Assembly (NCBI GenBank): GCA_003153435.1 | Contig: PLYR01000064.1 | Span: 1-53,889, forward strand | Source of the DNA: Bacteroidota bacterium | GTDB taxonomy: Bacteria; Bacteroidota; Bacteroidia; Palsa-965 | Reading direction: 5' to 3' | DNA: 53,889 nucleotides | In this document: positions 18,074 to 24,543 of the stretch, one piece after another | Layout of the letters: each line of letters opens with the position of its first letter | Position numbering within the stretch: the stretch's first letter is position 1 | Made by a program: the position numbers and the translations under genes | The notes under the pieces: model-generated | Told to the model about the DNA's origin: nothing | Database searches by the model: none | What the model saw: the letters and a program-made list of their open reading frames with translations, nothing else

Positions 18074-19858
18074 TTAATCTTTACCTGCTAACTTGAAAAG
18101 AGAGGGGCAGAACCCGGGTCGCATAACCGAGGGTTCAGCATTCGTGAATTTTTTACTGATTGCAAGACGTTCTGTAGGAGTGTACATAAAGATAAAGGGG
18201 GCCTGCTCATGAATAAGGACCTGAAAACGTTTATGAAGTATAGCCCGCTTGTTATCATCAAGTTCAATACGGGCGGCATCAAGCAGTGAGTCGCAGCGAG
18301 GATCGGTAAAATTTGCAAAGTTATTTCCTCCGGGTACAGCCGCATCACTCTTCCAGATCTGGGTAAGGTCATTCCCAACCGGAGAAGCTATCCATGCAGA
18401 TATGAACATCTCAACCTGATGCTTTTTTAAATTATTGAGGTAAATATTTAACTCCTGTTCGACAAGGTTCACTTTAATCCCTGCCTTTCTTGCTTCTTCC
18501 ATAAAAATGAGGCCGATCGCTTTTCGGGTAGCGGAGCCCGAATTAATGGTAAAGCTGATTGTGAATTCTGTTTTTTCTCCATCAATAACCTTATCCAGTA
18601 TTCCGTCCCCATTCGTGTCTTTCCATCCGTCTTCTGAAAGTAGCGTCCTGGCTTTCTGTGGGTCAAAAGGGTAGGGGCTGAGATCAGTGTTATAGTCCTT
18701 TTTATCTGAGCTCAGGATAGGGCCGGTTATGCGCTTTGCAAGACCATAATAAACGGTTTCAATAATTTTATCGACATCGCAGAGGTAAGTGAGCGCTATG
18801 CGGGTCTTTACGCTTCTCAGGAGTTTGGATTTACAATTCATCCCAATGAAATAATAAGAAAGCAATTCCGGTGTGTACAAATTGAATTTTTCAGTAATGC
18901 CAGGATTTTTTTTCAGTTCCATAAATGCTTTCGGGAGCACAGAATAGATTACATCCAGATCTCCGGCTTTCAAGGCTTCTACAGCAGAAATCTGATCATT
19001 GATGGTGCTGTAAATCAGTTTGAGTGGATAGGCACCCATATAAGGGATGGTTTCTGCAAGGCTGTCACCCCAATAAGAGGTTTTTTTCTTAAGTACAAGT
19101 TGTTTATTAGGAGTCCAGGACTCCAAGTTATAAGGTCCGCTACCAGAAATGAATTTACCTTCACGCAGACGTTTTTCGGAAGACATATCGTTCGCGAATT
19201 TTATAATGTTAGAATCATTTTTAAATGCCTGTCCGTTCCTGATCAGATCGTGCACATTATAATTCTTCATCCAGCCATTAGGGTCATAGAAGTATTCCGG
19301 CATGATTTGAAAACCACCACAACCTGTCTCCACAAGAAAATAGAGGCTGTCGCAAAGGAAGGTCAGTTTTCTTGGGTCTTCCGGATAAAGCTTAAAATCG
19401 GAGATGAAGTTCATGGTTTCTTTGATGGCCGGATTATTCAAGGCTGGATTAAAGCAGGCTTTTATTGTAAACTCCACATCTTTGGCAGTAACCGGGCTTC
19501 CGTTAGCCCAACGAGCTTCTTTCCTGATCTCGTAAGTAAGGCTCATGCCTCCTTTGGGTGTTTTTTCAATAATTGGCCTGCTTTCAGCGAGTACTGGCAC
19601 AACGTCCAGAGTCTTGAAATCGATCTGTTCCAGAGCCTGAAACATAGACCACATAATATTGTCAGCATTCGCTTCTGTTGTAATAAGAGGATTGAGCATT
19701 TCCGGGTCTGAAAGTTCCCACACGACCACCTGTTCCGGGTTTTTTGCCTGAAGTGAATTGCCCTTTCCTCCATTTTTATCTGTCCTGGAGGAGCAGGAAG
19801 ATACCAGACTCAGAATTGGAATCAACACCAGGAAAGAGATAAGGGCGTTAAGCTTCAT
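18074..19858 (-). CDS. Peptide-binding lipoprotein of ABC importer (SBP family 5)
   Basis: Extracytoplasmic solute-binding protein for the two permeases downstream. The ATG at 19858 starts MKLNALISFLVLIPILSL and leads into the lipobox VSSC; a GTG at 19900 is rejected because a TATATTTG promoter element lies inside the extension it would add. The 594-residue chain has the family 5 hallmarks: EPETLNPL-like opening (SDPEMLNPLI), a WANGSPVTAKDVEFT segment, and the C-terminal region with DPRCDSLLDAAR and HEQAPFIFMY. The cargo is probably peptides, but nickel, sugar or murein-peptide binding occurs in this family. Confidence 0.87.
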   Translation of the reverse strand: MKLNALISFLVLIPILSLVSSCSSRTDKNGGKGNSLQAKNPEQVVVWELSDPEMLNPLITTEANADNIMWSMFQALEQIDFKTLDVVPVLAESRPIIEKTPKGGMSLTYEIRKEARWANGSPVTAKDVEFTIKACFNPALNNPAIKETMNFISDFKLYPEDPRKLTFLCDSLYFLVETGCGGFQIMPEYFYDPNGWMKNYNVHDLIRNGQAFKNDSNIIKFANDMSSEKRLREGKFISGSGPYNLESWTPNKQLVLKKKTSYWGDSLAETIPYMGAYPLKLIYSTINDQISAVEALKAGDLDVIYSVLPKAFMELKKNPGITEKFNLYTPELLSYYFIGMNCKSKLLRSVKTRIALTYLCDVDKIIETVYYGLAKRITGPILSSDKKDYNTDLSPYPFDPQKARTLLSEDGWKDTNGDGILDKVIDGEKTEFTISFTINSGSATRKAIGLIFMEEARKAGIKVNLVEQELNIYLNNLKKHQVEMFISAWIASPVGNDLTQIWKSDAAVPGGNNFANFTDPRCDSLLDAARIELDDNKRAILHKRFQVLIHEQAPFIFMYTPTERLAISKKFTNAEPSVMRPGFCPSLFKLAGKD

Positions 19859-19886
19859 AAAAAGGATTAAATGGTTATCCTGCTGG

Positions 19887-19894
19887 CAAATATA
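19887..19894 (-). promoter_or_regulatory. TATATTTG -7 element of the peptide importer operon
   Basis: Minus-strand match to TAnnTTTG, 28 nt upstream of the ATG at 19858. It should drive the binding protein and both permease genes. Confidence 0.55.
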
Positions 19895-19985
19895 GCACAC
19901 GTTTGTTCAATTTAACCCTGTACTGGGAATGCGCTTCAGAAAACAATTTTAAAGGGGCAAAAAGGGGGTATTGGAAATCTTTTTA

Positions 19986-19993
19986 TACATTTG
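19986..19993 (+). promoter_or_regulatory. TACATTTG -7 element of tRNA-Ser
   Basis: Exact TAnnTTTG match 34 nt upstream of the mature tRNA end. The same octamer with the same TA prefix (TATACATTTG) stands before tRNA-Pro. Confidence 0.6.
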
Positions 19994-20027
19994 CAATCCT
20001 TTTGAATAGCGTAAATATCTAATAACC

Positions 20028-20116
20028 GGAGAGATGCCTGAGAGGCCGAAAGGAACAGTTTGCTAAACTGTCGTACGAGTCAAATCGTACCGAGGGTTCG
20101 AATCCCTCTCTCTCCG
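20028..20116 (+). tRNA. tRNA-Ser (anticodon GCT)
   Basis: Class II tRNA of 89 nt. The acceptor stem GGAGAGA pairs with TCTCTCC (20109-20115), the discriminator is G, and the anticodon stem ACAGT/ACTGT encloses TTGCTAA with anticodon GCT at 20062-20064, reading AGC and AGT. A long variable arm and the T-arm GAGGG-TTCGAAT-CCCTC are intact. CCA is not encoded. A GC-rich palindrome cluster begins immediately after it. Confidence 0.97.
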
Positions 20117-20121
20117 CCTTC

Positions 20122-20221
20122 GCTCGCTGAAGCGAGCTATGGCGGACGCAGTCCGCAGTAGCCGCGAAAGCGAGTGCGCGATGGCTACGGACGCAGTCTG
20201 CAGGAGCTCGCTGAAGCGAGC
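20122..20221. repeat. Cluster of GC-rich palindromes 3' of tRNA-Ser
   Basis: The 16-mer GCTCGCTGAAGCGAGC occurs twice, at 20122-20137 and 20206-20221, each a perfect hairpin. Between them are GCGGAC-GCA-GTCCGC (20142-20156) and a related GGACGCAGTCTGCA copy (20189-20202). The whole block is far richer in G+C than its surroundings and has no credible gene. The rest of the space up to the GIY-YIG gene (20222-20355) is ordinary AT-rich DNA in which I see nothing. Confidence 0.7.
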
Positions 20222-20355
20222 TGAATTGGCTAAGCAGCCATTGCATTTTCTTTACCCTTCTCAGCAAGGTAGAGAAGGGGTTATATAAGAAATCCTTTGG
20301 TTTTATTTCCCACCATAAACCAAGGCACTCAATAACATAATTAAATCCACTCGTC

Positions 20356-20592
20356 ATGTGGTACGTCTACATCCTGAAATGCGCCAATGGTAAATACTAT
20401 TACGGCTGCACCTCTGATATCAAAGAACGTCTAACTCGCCATCAAAACGGATACGTTCCCGCAACCAAAGGAATCTTACCTGTGGAATTAAAGACTTATA
20501 TCACATTCGCCGATAAATACAAAGCTTTTGAATTTGAGAAGTATTTAAAATCTGGTTCTGGCAGGGCATTTGCCAGTAAACGATTTCTATAA
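20356..20592 (+). CDS. Small GIY-YIG nuclease-family protein
   Basis: A 78-residue protein that is essentially one GIY-YIG domain. The motif pair is visible as YVYILKCANGKYYYG, then the basic helix with KERLTRH containing the catalytic-type arginine, and a glutamate in FEFEKYLKSG. Short stand-alone members of this group are abundant in Bacteroidota and poorly characterised; repair, mobile-element and solo-nuclease roles are all proposed for the superfamily. It sits between two tRNA genes, 240 nt after tRNA-Ser and its palindromes, a position consistent with spread by an integrating or transposing element, but no other mobile gene accompanies it. Confidence 0.85.
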   Translation: MWYVYILKCANGKYYYGCTSDIKERLTRHQNGYVPATKGILPVELKTYITFADKYKAFEFEKYLKSGSGRAFASKRFL

Positions 20593-20693
20593 TATTGCAG
20601 TCCCTTAAACATGGATCTGAACGCTAAGTAATTGGTATTCAGTTAAAATTCAGCTAACGATTAATTATTCAGCGTTATTGCCAAAATAATTTA

Positions 20694-20701
20694 TACATTT
20701 G
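20694..20701 (+). promoter_or_regulatory. TACATTTG -7 element of tRNA-Pro
   Basis: Exact TAnnTTTG match 32 nt before the mature tRNA, at nearly the same spacing as in front of tRNA-Ser. Confidence 0.6.
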
Positions 20702-20733
20702 CGTCCCCTTAAAGGGAATTGTTCTTTCATTAT

Positions 20734-20808
20734 CGGGGTGTAGCGTAGCCCGGCTATCGCGTCTGGTTTGGGACCAGAAGGTCGCAGGTTCGAATCCTGC
20801 CACCCCGA
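20734..20808 (+). tRNA. tRNA-Pro (anticodon TGG)
   Basis: A 75-nt cloverleaf: acceptor CGGGGTG with CACCCCG, discriminator A, anticodon stem TCTGG/CCAGA closing TTTGGGA with anticodon TGG at 20769-20771, and T-arm GCAGG-TTCGAAT-CCTGC. CCA is not encoded. Confidence 0.97.
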
Positions 20809-20842
20809 CATCCTTTTTGCCTGTTTAGGGCAGTCATTAGAT

Positions 20843-20916
20843 GTTCAAAGTTCTGAGGTCCTAGTTTAAAGTCATAAACCTTAAACTTTCAACCGGGAGC
20901 TTTGAACTTTTTTTTT
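20843..20916 (+). terminator. Long hairpin with T-run between tRNA-Pro and tRNA-Arg
   Basis: Outer arms GTTCAAAG (20843-20850) and CTTTGAAC (20900-20907) are exact complements, as are inner arms AGTTTAA (20863-20869) and TTAAACT (20881-20887); nine T follow. It resembles an intrinsic terminator for tRNA-Pro, though no clear separate promoter for tRNA-Arg is visible, so partial read-through is possible. Confidence 0.6.
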
Positions 20917-20923
20917 GTGATCA

Positions 20924-20997
20924 GATCTCGTAGCTCAGCTGGATAGAGCAGCTGCCTTCTAAGCAGCAGGTCGCGCGTTCGAATCGCGCCGGGATCA
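20924..20997 (+). tRNA. tRNA-Arg (anticodon TCT)
   Basis: A 74-nt cloverleaf: acceptor GATCTCG with CGGGATC (one G-U pair), discriminator A, anticodon stem GCTGC/GCAGC closing CTTCTAA with anticodon TCT at 20958-20960, and T-arm GCGCG-TTCGAAT-CGCGC. It reads AGA and AGG. CCA is not encoded. Confidence 0.97.
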
Positions 20998-21011
20998 CAG
21001 AAGGACAGAGC

Positions 21012-21050
21012 GAGAGTGAGAGCGGAAAGCGATCATTCTCGTTTTTTTTG
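21012..21050 (+). terminator. Intrinsic terminator after tRNA-Arg
   Basis: CGAGAGTGA (21012-21020) pairs with TCATTCTCG (21034-21042), one G-U pair, followed by a run of T. It lies 15 nt past the tRNA. Confidence 0.65.
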
Positions 21051-21076
21051 TTTACCCTGCCTGGGGTCTTACCTTT

Positions 21077-21103
21077 CATTCTCATTCTCATTCTCATTCT
21101 CAC
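21077..21103. repeat. Hexamer microsatellite (CATTCT)4
   Basis: Four exact tandem CATTCT units at 21077-21100, decaying into CACTCC. The preceding purine-rich stretch near 21005-21023 is partly complementary. The roughly 300-nt space between tRNA-Arg and the next gene holds this repeat, the terminator and, after 21120, only AT-rich sequence. Confidence 0.8.
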
Positions 21104-21298
21104 TCCCTCACTTCTACTGCATAATCGACTTCACTTCGAATTGACATAATAATTATTCAATTTCATATAATAATTTCCATATATGTATCAAAAATATTTT
21201 TCATACTAACGAATAGCTATACTTTCATCCACGATAAAATTGGGCCCAAGTTTTATTCTAATTCATTCATAAAATAAATCTAACCTAAAAAAAATTGT

Positions 21299-21991
21299 AT
21301 GAAAAAAACCAAAATTGCAATGGTGGCAGTATTTTTACTGGCCCTTTCCTCTTCCTGTAAAAAGGATAAAACGGAGCTACTAAAAAGGGCTCAGCCTGAG
21401 GTCACTCAGGAGTCACTTCAAATTAAGACAGAGGTCGTCACAGATCCCAAAGTCGTTGCCATGTTAAAAGAGATTGTTCATAAAACCAGAACCGGAAGGA
21501 TGCCATATCCTCAGCCGGAACCCGTAGAGGAGCCTAATTATTCAACCGTTACATTCAAGGAAGATTATCCAATTAAAGAAACTCAACCGGGTGTTTCAGG
21601 CTGTGTTTATATAATGAATCAAGTCGGGATGAATGCCGCCAATCCAGAAAATTATAGCCTCTGCCTTTACTTCGACTCTCTTGGCAACAATAAGGCAACC
21701 AACATTATTGGCACCAGAACCCAGGGTGCAAAACGATATGCCATTACCTATAGTTGGGCCTGGCAATTGCTCCAAGAGTTGGAGTATGATACCATCACCA
21801 AAAAAATTGAAGACCTGACTCCAAGATATTCTGCTCCTACAAAAGGCCAGGCAGCAATGGATTGTATCTCTGACGCCTATCAAAATCATGGAGTGACTTC
21901 CATTTGGCTTACGGTTCAGTCGGCCTTCATACCTCCAACCTTAGCAGCTGTCAGTCTGAGCTGTGTCATGATTAATTTTTGGCCATGGTAA
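21299..21991 (+). CDS. Lipoprotein of unknown function
   Basis: A 230-residue lipoprotein: MKKTKIAMVAVFLLALSSSC carries a signal and lipobox SSSC, followed by a lysine/aspartate-rich tether. The mature part has a proline-rich segment (MPYPQPEPVEEP), a CVYIMNQ...SLCLYFD strand pair with two cysteines, and a hydrophobic alanine-rich C-terminus that ends in FWPW. No known domain is recognised. Its stop codon overlaps the start region of a small membrane protein gene (sequence ATGGTAA), suggesting the two are translated together. Confidence 0.65.
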   Translation: MKKTKIAMVAVFLLALSSSCKKDKTELLKRAQPEVTQESLQIKTEVVTDPKVVAMLKEIVHKTRTGRMPYPQPEPVEEPNYSTVTFKEDYPIKETQPGVSGCVYIMNQVGMNAANPENYSLCLYFDSLGNNKATNIIGTRTQGAKRYAITYSWAWQLLQELEYDTITKKIEDLTPRYSAPTKGQAAMDCISDAYQNHGVTSIWLTVQSAFIPPTLAAVSLSCVMINFWPW

Positions 21992-22272
21992 ATTTAGAAA
22001 CGAAAGACATAGTGATCCTGCTCTTGACAGTCATGATCCTATTTCTACTCCTGAATCAGAATAAATCAAAAGCGCTTCTGGGTGTTCGAAGGGTGCTGGA
22101 TATTATTGGGGGACTTATTTATATCCTGGTAATCGGTTGCAGGTGTGCTATTCCAAGAGATTCATCCTTCAAAGAAGTGAGCTTTACCTGCCTATACTAT
22201 GCAGTACTACTCTTTTGGGGGGTGAGAGTGTATCGCTTTTTCAAAAATCGGAATAGAGAATCCTCAGAATAA
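21985..22272 (+). CDS. Small membrane protein of unknown function
   Basis: A 95-residue protein with two or three membrane segments (about 8-22, 36-51 and 66-80) and a basic C-terminus (RVYRFFKNRNR). It starts at the ATG at 21985, which overlaps the lipoprotein stop by 7 nt; a TTG six bases upstream is less likely. A perfect terminator follows 3 nt after the stop. The overlap suggests functional pairing with the lipoprotein, but there is no homology on which to base a role. Confidence 0.6.
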   Translation: MVNLETKDIVILLLTVMILFLLLNQNKSKALLGVRRVLDIIGGLIYILVIGCRCAIPRDSSFKEVSFTCLYYAVLLFWGVRVYRFFKNRNRESSE

Positions 22273-22274
22273 GC

Positions 22275-22309
22275 AAAAGCCCCGTAAACTTGATTTTTAC
22301 GGGGCTTTT
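22275..22309. terminator. Bidirectional intrinsic terminator between convergent genes
   Basis: Perfect 14-bp stem, 22275-22288 with 22296-22309 (core GCCCCGTAAA/TTTACGGGGC), flanked by A4 and T4. It serves the membrane protein gene ending at 22272 and the minus-strand gene ending at 22333. Confidence 0.92.
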
Positions 22310-22332
22310 CTATATGCAGGTGGAGAATGGCT

Positions 22333-22605
22333 TCAACTGAAGTGCTTTTGGTTAGAGGTGCGCTCGACCTTGATGAATTCTTCAACCTCATCCTTCATCG
22401 TCTTCATCTCCTCTAATTTAAGGCTTAGACTGTTTTTCATAATCTCAATTTTCGACTGCTCTTCCTTGTTCGGCTGACCATCTCCATCTTTTCTGCAAAG
22501 GGCTTGGGATAAAATCCCAATAATCTCATATTCCAGCTCCGAGGTTTCATCAATTAAAGCCCGGTACCGGCTCCATTTAGGATGTGTTTGATTGATCTGG
22601 CTCAT
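22333..22605 (-). CDS. Small charged helical protein of unknown function
   Basis: A 90-residue, strongly charged protein predicted to be almost wholly helical, with heptad-like stretches (KIEIMKNSLSLKLEEMKTMKDEVEEF in composition) suggesting a coiled coil. It lacks a signal or membrane segment, so it is probably cytoplasmic. The frame ends just before a shared convergent terminator and opens with an ATG preceded by an A-rich leader, which supports a real gene. No family is recognised. Confidence 0.5.
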   Translation of the reverse strand: MSQINQTHPKWSRYRALIDETSELEYEIIGILSQALCRKDGDGQPNKEEQSKIEIMKNSLSLKLEEMKTMKDEVEEFIKVERTSNQKHFS

Positions 22606-22757
22606 CTTATTTGATTTTAGAGTGCTCTATAATCTTATCAACTAATTCAATGACTTAAAGTTACCCTGAAGCCCCCGATTTACTTCTGTACTTCACATTA
22701 TCATTATGTTAATAGTTTTTGGGGACTGACTGATTGGAGATTTTTCTACCTTCGGGC

Positions 22758-23087
22758 ATGTCATTTAAAATAAAACACTGGGAAAACATCCATATCCCCC
22801 TATGGCTGATGAAAGATACATGCTGGATGCTGGAGTGGAAAGTGCTGGGTATCACCATGATATTCCCAACCATCCTGGTGGCAATCTTTATTACCTGGAA
22901 AACCAGACTGGAAGAGGAATTCCTCATTAATCTGGCTATTTCATTCTGGATTTCAGGAAATGCGTACTGGATGTGCTGCGAATTCTTCAAGCATGTGGAA
23001 CTTAAAGACTATGCAGGATATCCCTTCCTGGCAGGAATGCTTTGTGTGGCTACCTTTTATGGCAAACGCTTGATGGTCCGGAAGTAA
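22758..23087 (+). CDS. Small membrane protein, Bacteroidota-type conserved hypothetical
   Basis: A 109-residue protein with three likely membrane helices (about 30-46, 58-77 and 84-100). The N-terminal HWENIHIPLWLMKDTCWM pattern, rich in tryptophan and histidine, is one I associate with a conserved Bacteroidota inner-membrane family of unknown function. The ATG at 22758 is used; the frame extends to a TTG at 22734 but that adds only hydrophilic residues. A competing minus-strand frame here is judged a shadow because it lacks any protein-like pattern. Confidence 0.7.
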   Translation: MSFKIKHWENIHIPLWLMKDTCWMLEWKVLGITMIFPTILVAIFITWKTRLEEEFLINLAISFWISGNAYWMCCEFFKHVELKDYAGYPFLAGMLCVATFYGKRLMVRK

Positions 23088-23102
23088 AAATGCGGATGGG
23101 TC

Positions 23103-23600
23103 TTATTTTCGGAGGCTTTTCTTCTTTAGTGCTACCATCTTAATGGCAGTAACAGCAGCCTCATCACCTTTGTTTCCATGCTTTCCTCCGGCTCTTTCTT
23201 TGGCTTGCTTAAGATCATTGGTGGTAAGCACCCCAAAAACGATGGGTTTGTTATACATCAAGCCAACATTGGTAATCCCGTTTGCAACGGCGTTGCTGAT
23301 GAAATCAAAATGTTTTGTTTCTCCCTGTATAATACACCCAAGGCAGATCACTGCATCAACATCATTCTTCTGAGCAGCAAACTGAGCACCCAAGGAGAGT
23401 TCAAAACTTCCAGGCACATAACGGATCTCTATGTTTTTTGCCTTTGCACCATGTCGGATAAGGGAGGCATGCGCCCCCTTAAACAAGGCATTCGTAATTT
23501 CATGATTCCATTCAGAAATCAGGATAACGAAATTCATCCCTTTTGCAGAAGGTACTTCTCGAATGCCGGGATCAGATAGGTTTTTGAGGGATGAGGCCAT
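23103..23600 (-). CDS. ribH: 6,7-dimethyl-8-ribityllumazine synthase
   Basis: Penultimate enzyme of riboflavin synthesis, joining the ribityl-uracil amine with dihydroxybutanone phosphate in a cytoplasmic shell or pentamer. The 165 residues show the substrate-stacking W31 in SEWNHEI, VPGSFEL, the phosphate loop IIQGETKHFDF with the catalytic-type H97, and the C-terminal LTTNDLKQAKERAG. The ATG at 23600 is chosen because an upstream TTG would place the terminator of the preceding gene inside the coding region. The usual Bacteroidota arrangement ribH beside a TPR protein and recF is kept. Confidence 0.95.
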   Translation of the reverse strand: MASSLKNLSDPGIREVPSAKGMNFVILISEWNHEITNALFKGAHASLIRHGAKAKNIEIRYVPGSFELSLGAQFAAQKNDVDAVICLGCIIQGETKHFDFISNAVANGITNVGLMYNKPIVFGVLTTNDLKQAKERAGGKHGNKGDEAAVTAIKMVALKKKSLRK

Positions 23601-23611
23601 AAGTTGTAAAA

Positions 23612-23641
23612 AAAAAAGTCCCAAATCAATGGGACTTTTTT
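23612..23641 (-). terminator. Intrinsic terminator between the TPR gene and ribH
   Basis: Perfect 12-bp stem AAAAAAGTCCCA/TGGGACTTTTTT with a 6-base loop. On the minus strand it ends in a U-run directly after the TPR gene stop. Confidence 0.92.
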
Positions 23642-23647
23642 GTTTGT

Positions 23648-24331
23648 TTAGTTAATGTTTCCTTTGGTTTTAGCCCGGCTGATATACTTTTCTATATCCT
23701 TGCTTTCGGGAGTGTCGTTATATTCGGTCTTAACCTTTTCATACATTTTCACTGCATCCGCATAATTTTTTTGTCCTTCGTAAGCCAATCCTGCCTTTTT
23801 CAGGTAAACAGGGCTGGTGAAGTTATTATGACTCATACCGGAAGCTTTCAGGTAGTAAGAAATAGCCTCTTCTACATTTCCTTCTTCCATATAACAATCA
23901 CCAACAGAACCACTGGAAATAGCCGAAGTGATCTGGTCATTTCCGTCATAATCCTGAAACTGTTTGATTGCTTCTTTGAAGTTCCCTTTCGAGCGGTAGC
24001 AGATTCCTAAATAGTAATGAGCCAGGTTACCGGTAGGGGTATTACCATACTCGTCAATGATTTTTACAAACCCCAGTGTATCGCCATGACCGTTAATAGC
24101 CAGATTCAGAGAGTCTTTTTCAAACCATTTCTCAGCCCACATAACCTTTGCCTGAGCCTCTTCTGCAAGAGGCTTCATGTACAAATATTTCCATGCAAAG
24201 AAAGCACCGACCAGGAGAAAAGCAGCACCAATGATAATGCTTAAACTTTTTCTGTTTTCATGTATATAATGTTCAGTCTTTCCGAGAGCTTCCTCTACAT
24301 CCAGAATAGGTTCGTCTTTTTCTTCGGCCAT
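23648..24331 (-). CDS. Membrane-anchored TPR protein
   Basis: A 227-residue protein with a short cytoplasmic N-terminus, one membrane helix (about 29-48, SIIIGAAFLLVGAFFAWKYL in composition) and at least three TPR-like helix pairs (ALAHYYLGICYRSKGNF, GDCYMEEGNVEEAISYY, AGLAYEGQKNYADAVKMY). The layout resembles YfgM/ancillary TPR proteins of the cell envelope, which in E. coli associate with the periplasmic chaperone PpiD; that parallel is inference. It is conserved beside ribH and recF. A TATTTTTG promoter element is 29 nt upstream, divergent from recF. Confidence 0.85.
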   Translation of the reverse strand: MAEEKDEPILDVEEALGKTEHYIHENRKSLSIIIGAAFLLVGAFFAWKYLYMKPLAEEAQAKVMWAEKWFEKDSLNLAINGHGDTLGFVKIIDEYGNTPTGNLAHYYLGICYRSKGNFKEAIKQFQDYDGNDQITSAISSGSVGDCYMEEGNVEEAISYYLKASGMSHNNFTSPVYLKKAGLAYEGQKNYADAVKMYEKVKTEYNDTPESKDIEKYISRAKTKGNIN

Positions 24332-24359
24332 TTAATAGTCTTTTATGAAATTAAGCGAG

Positions 24360-24367
24360 CAAAAATA
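24360..24367 (-). promoter_or_regulatory. TATTTTTG -7 element for the TPR membrane protein
   Basis: Minus-strand match to TAnnTTTG, 28 nt before the ATG at 24331. Confidence 0.5.
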
Positions 24368-24532
24368 GGTAAAATTTACAATCAAAGGCATTTTTCGGTA
24401 TTTATCCTCTAAGAATTGTATTATTCCTGGTTTCGGGTCCATTTAAGTTCTCTAGGGTAGGTATCCGCTTCGATGTCGATAATTCATTGGTAAATTAAGC
24501 CCTGGAGCATAATGCCTTAGGTCTCATTTGCG

Positions 24533-24540
24533 TAATTTTG
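24533..24540 (+). promoter_or_regulatory. TAATTTTG -7 element abutting recF
   Basis: Matches TAnnTTTG and ends only 3 nt before the ATG at 24544. If it is the active promoter the recF message would be leaderless or start within the first codons, so either the transcript or the start differs from the simplest reading. Confidence 0.45.
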
Positions 24541-24543
24541 TGT

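Noticed and set aside
19971-19973. TTG upstream of the tRNA-Ser -7 element as a -33 box
   Set aside because: The spacing (about 12 nt) is shorter than reported for this promoter class, and a similar TTG at tRNA-Pro may be coincidence.
20019-20357. Open frame on the minus strand across tRNA-Ser and the palindromes
   Set aside because: It runs antisense through a complete tRNA and GC-rich hairpins; the protein has no recognisable pattern.
21077-21103. Possible CRISPR array
   Set aside because: The units are 6 nt with no spacers; this is a simple tandem repeat, and no cas gene is present.
22709-22990. Minus-strand frame opposite the small membrane protein gene
   Set aside because: The plus-strand product has membrane helices and a known-looking N-terminus, while the minus frame has neither.
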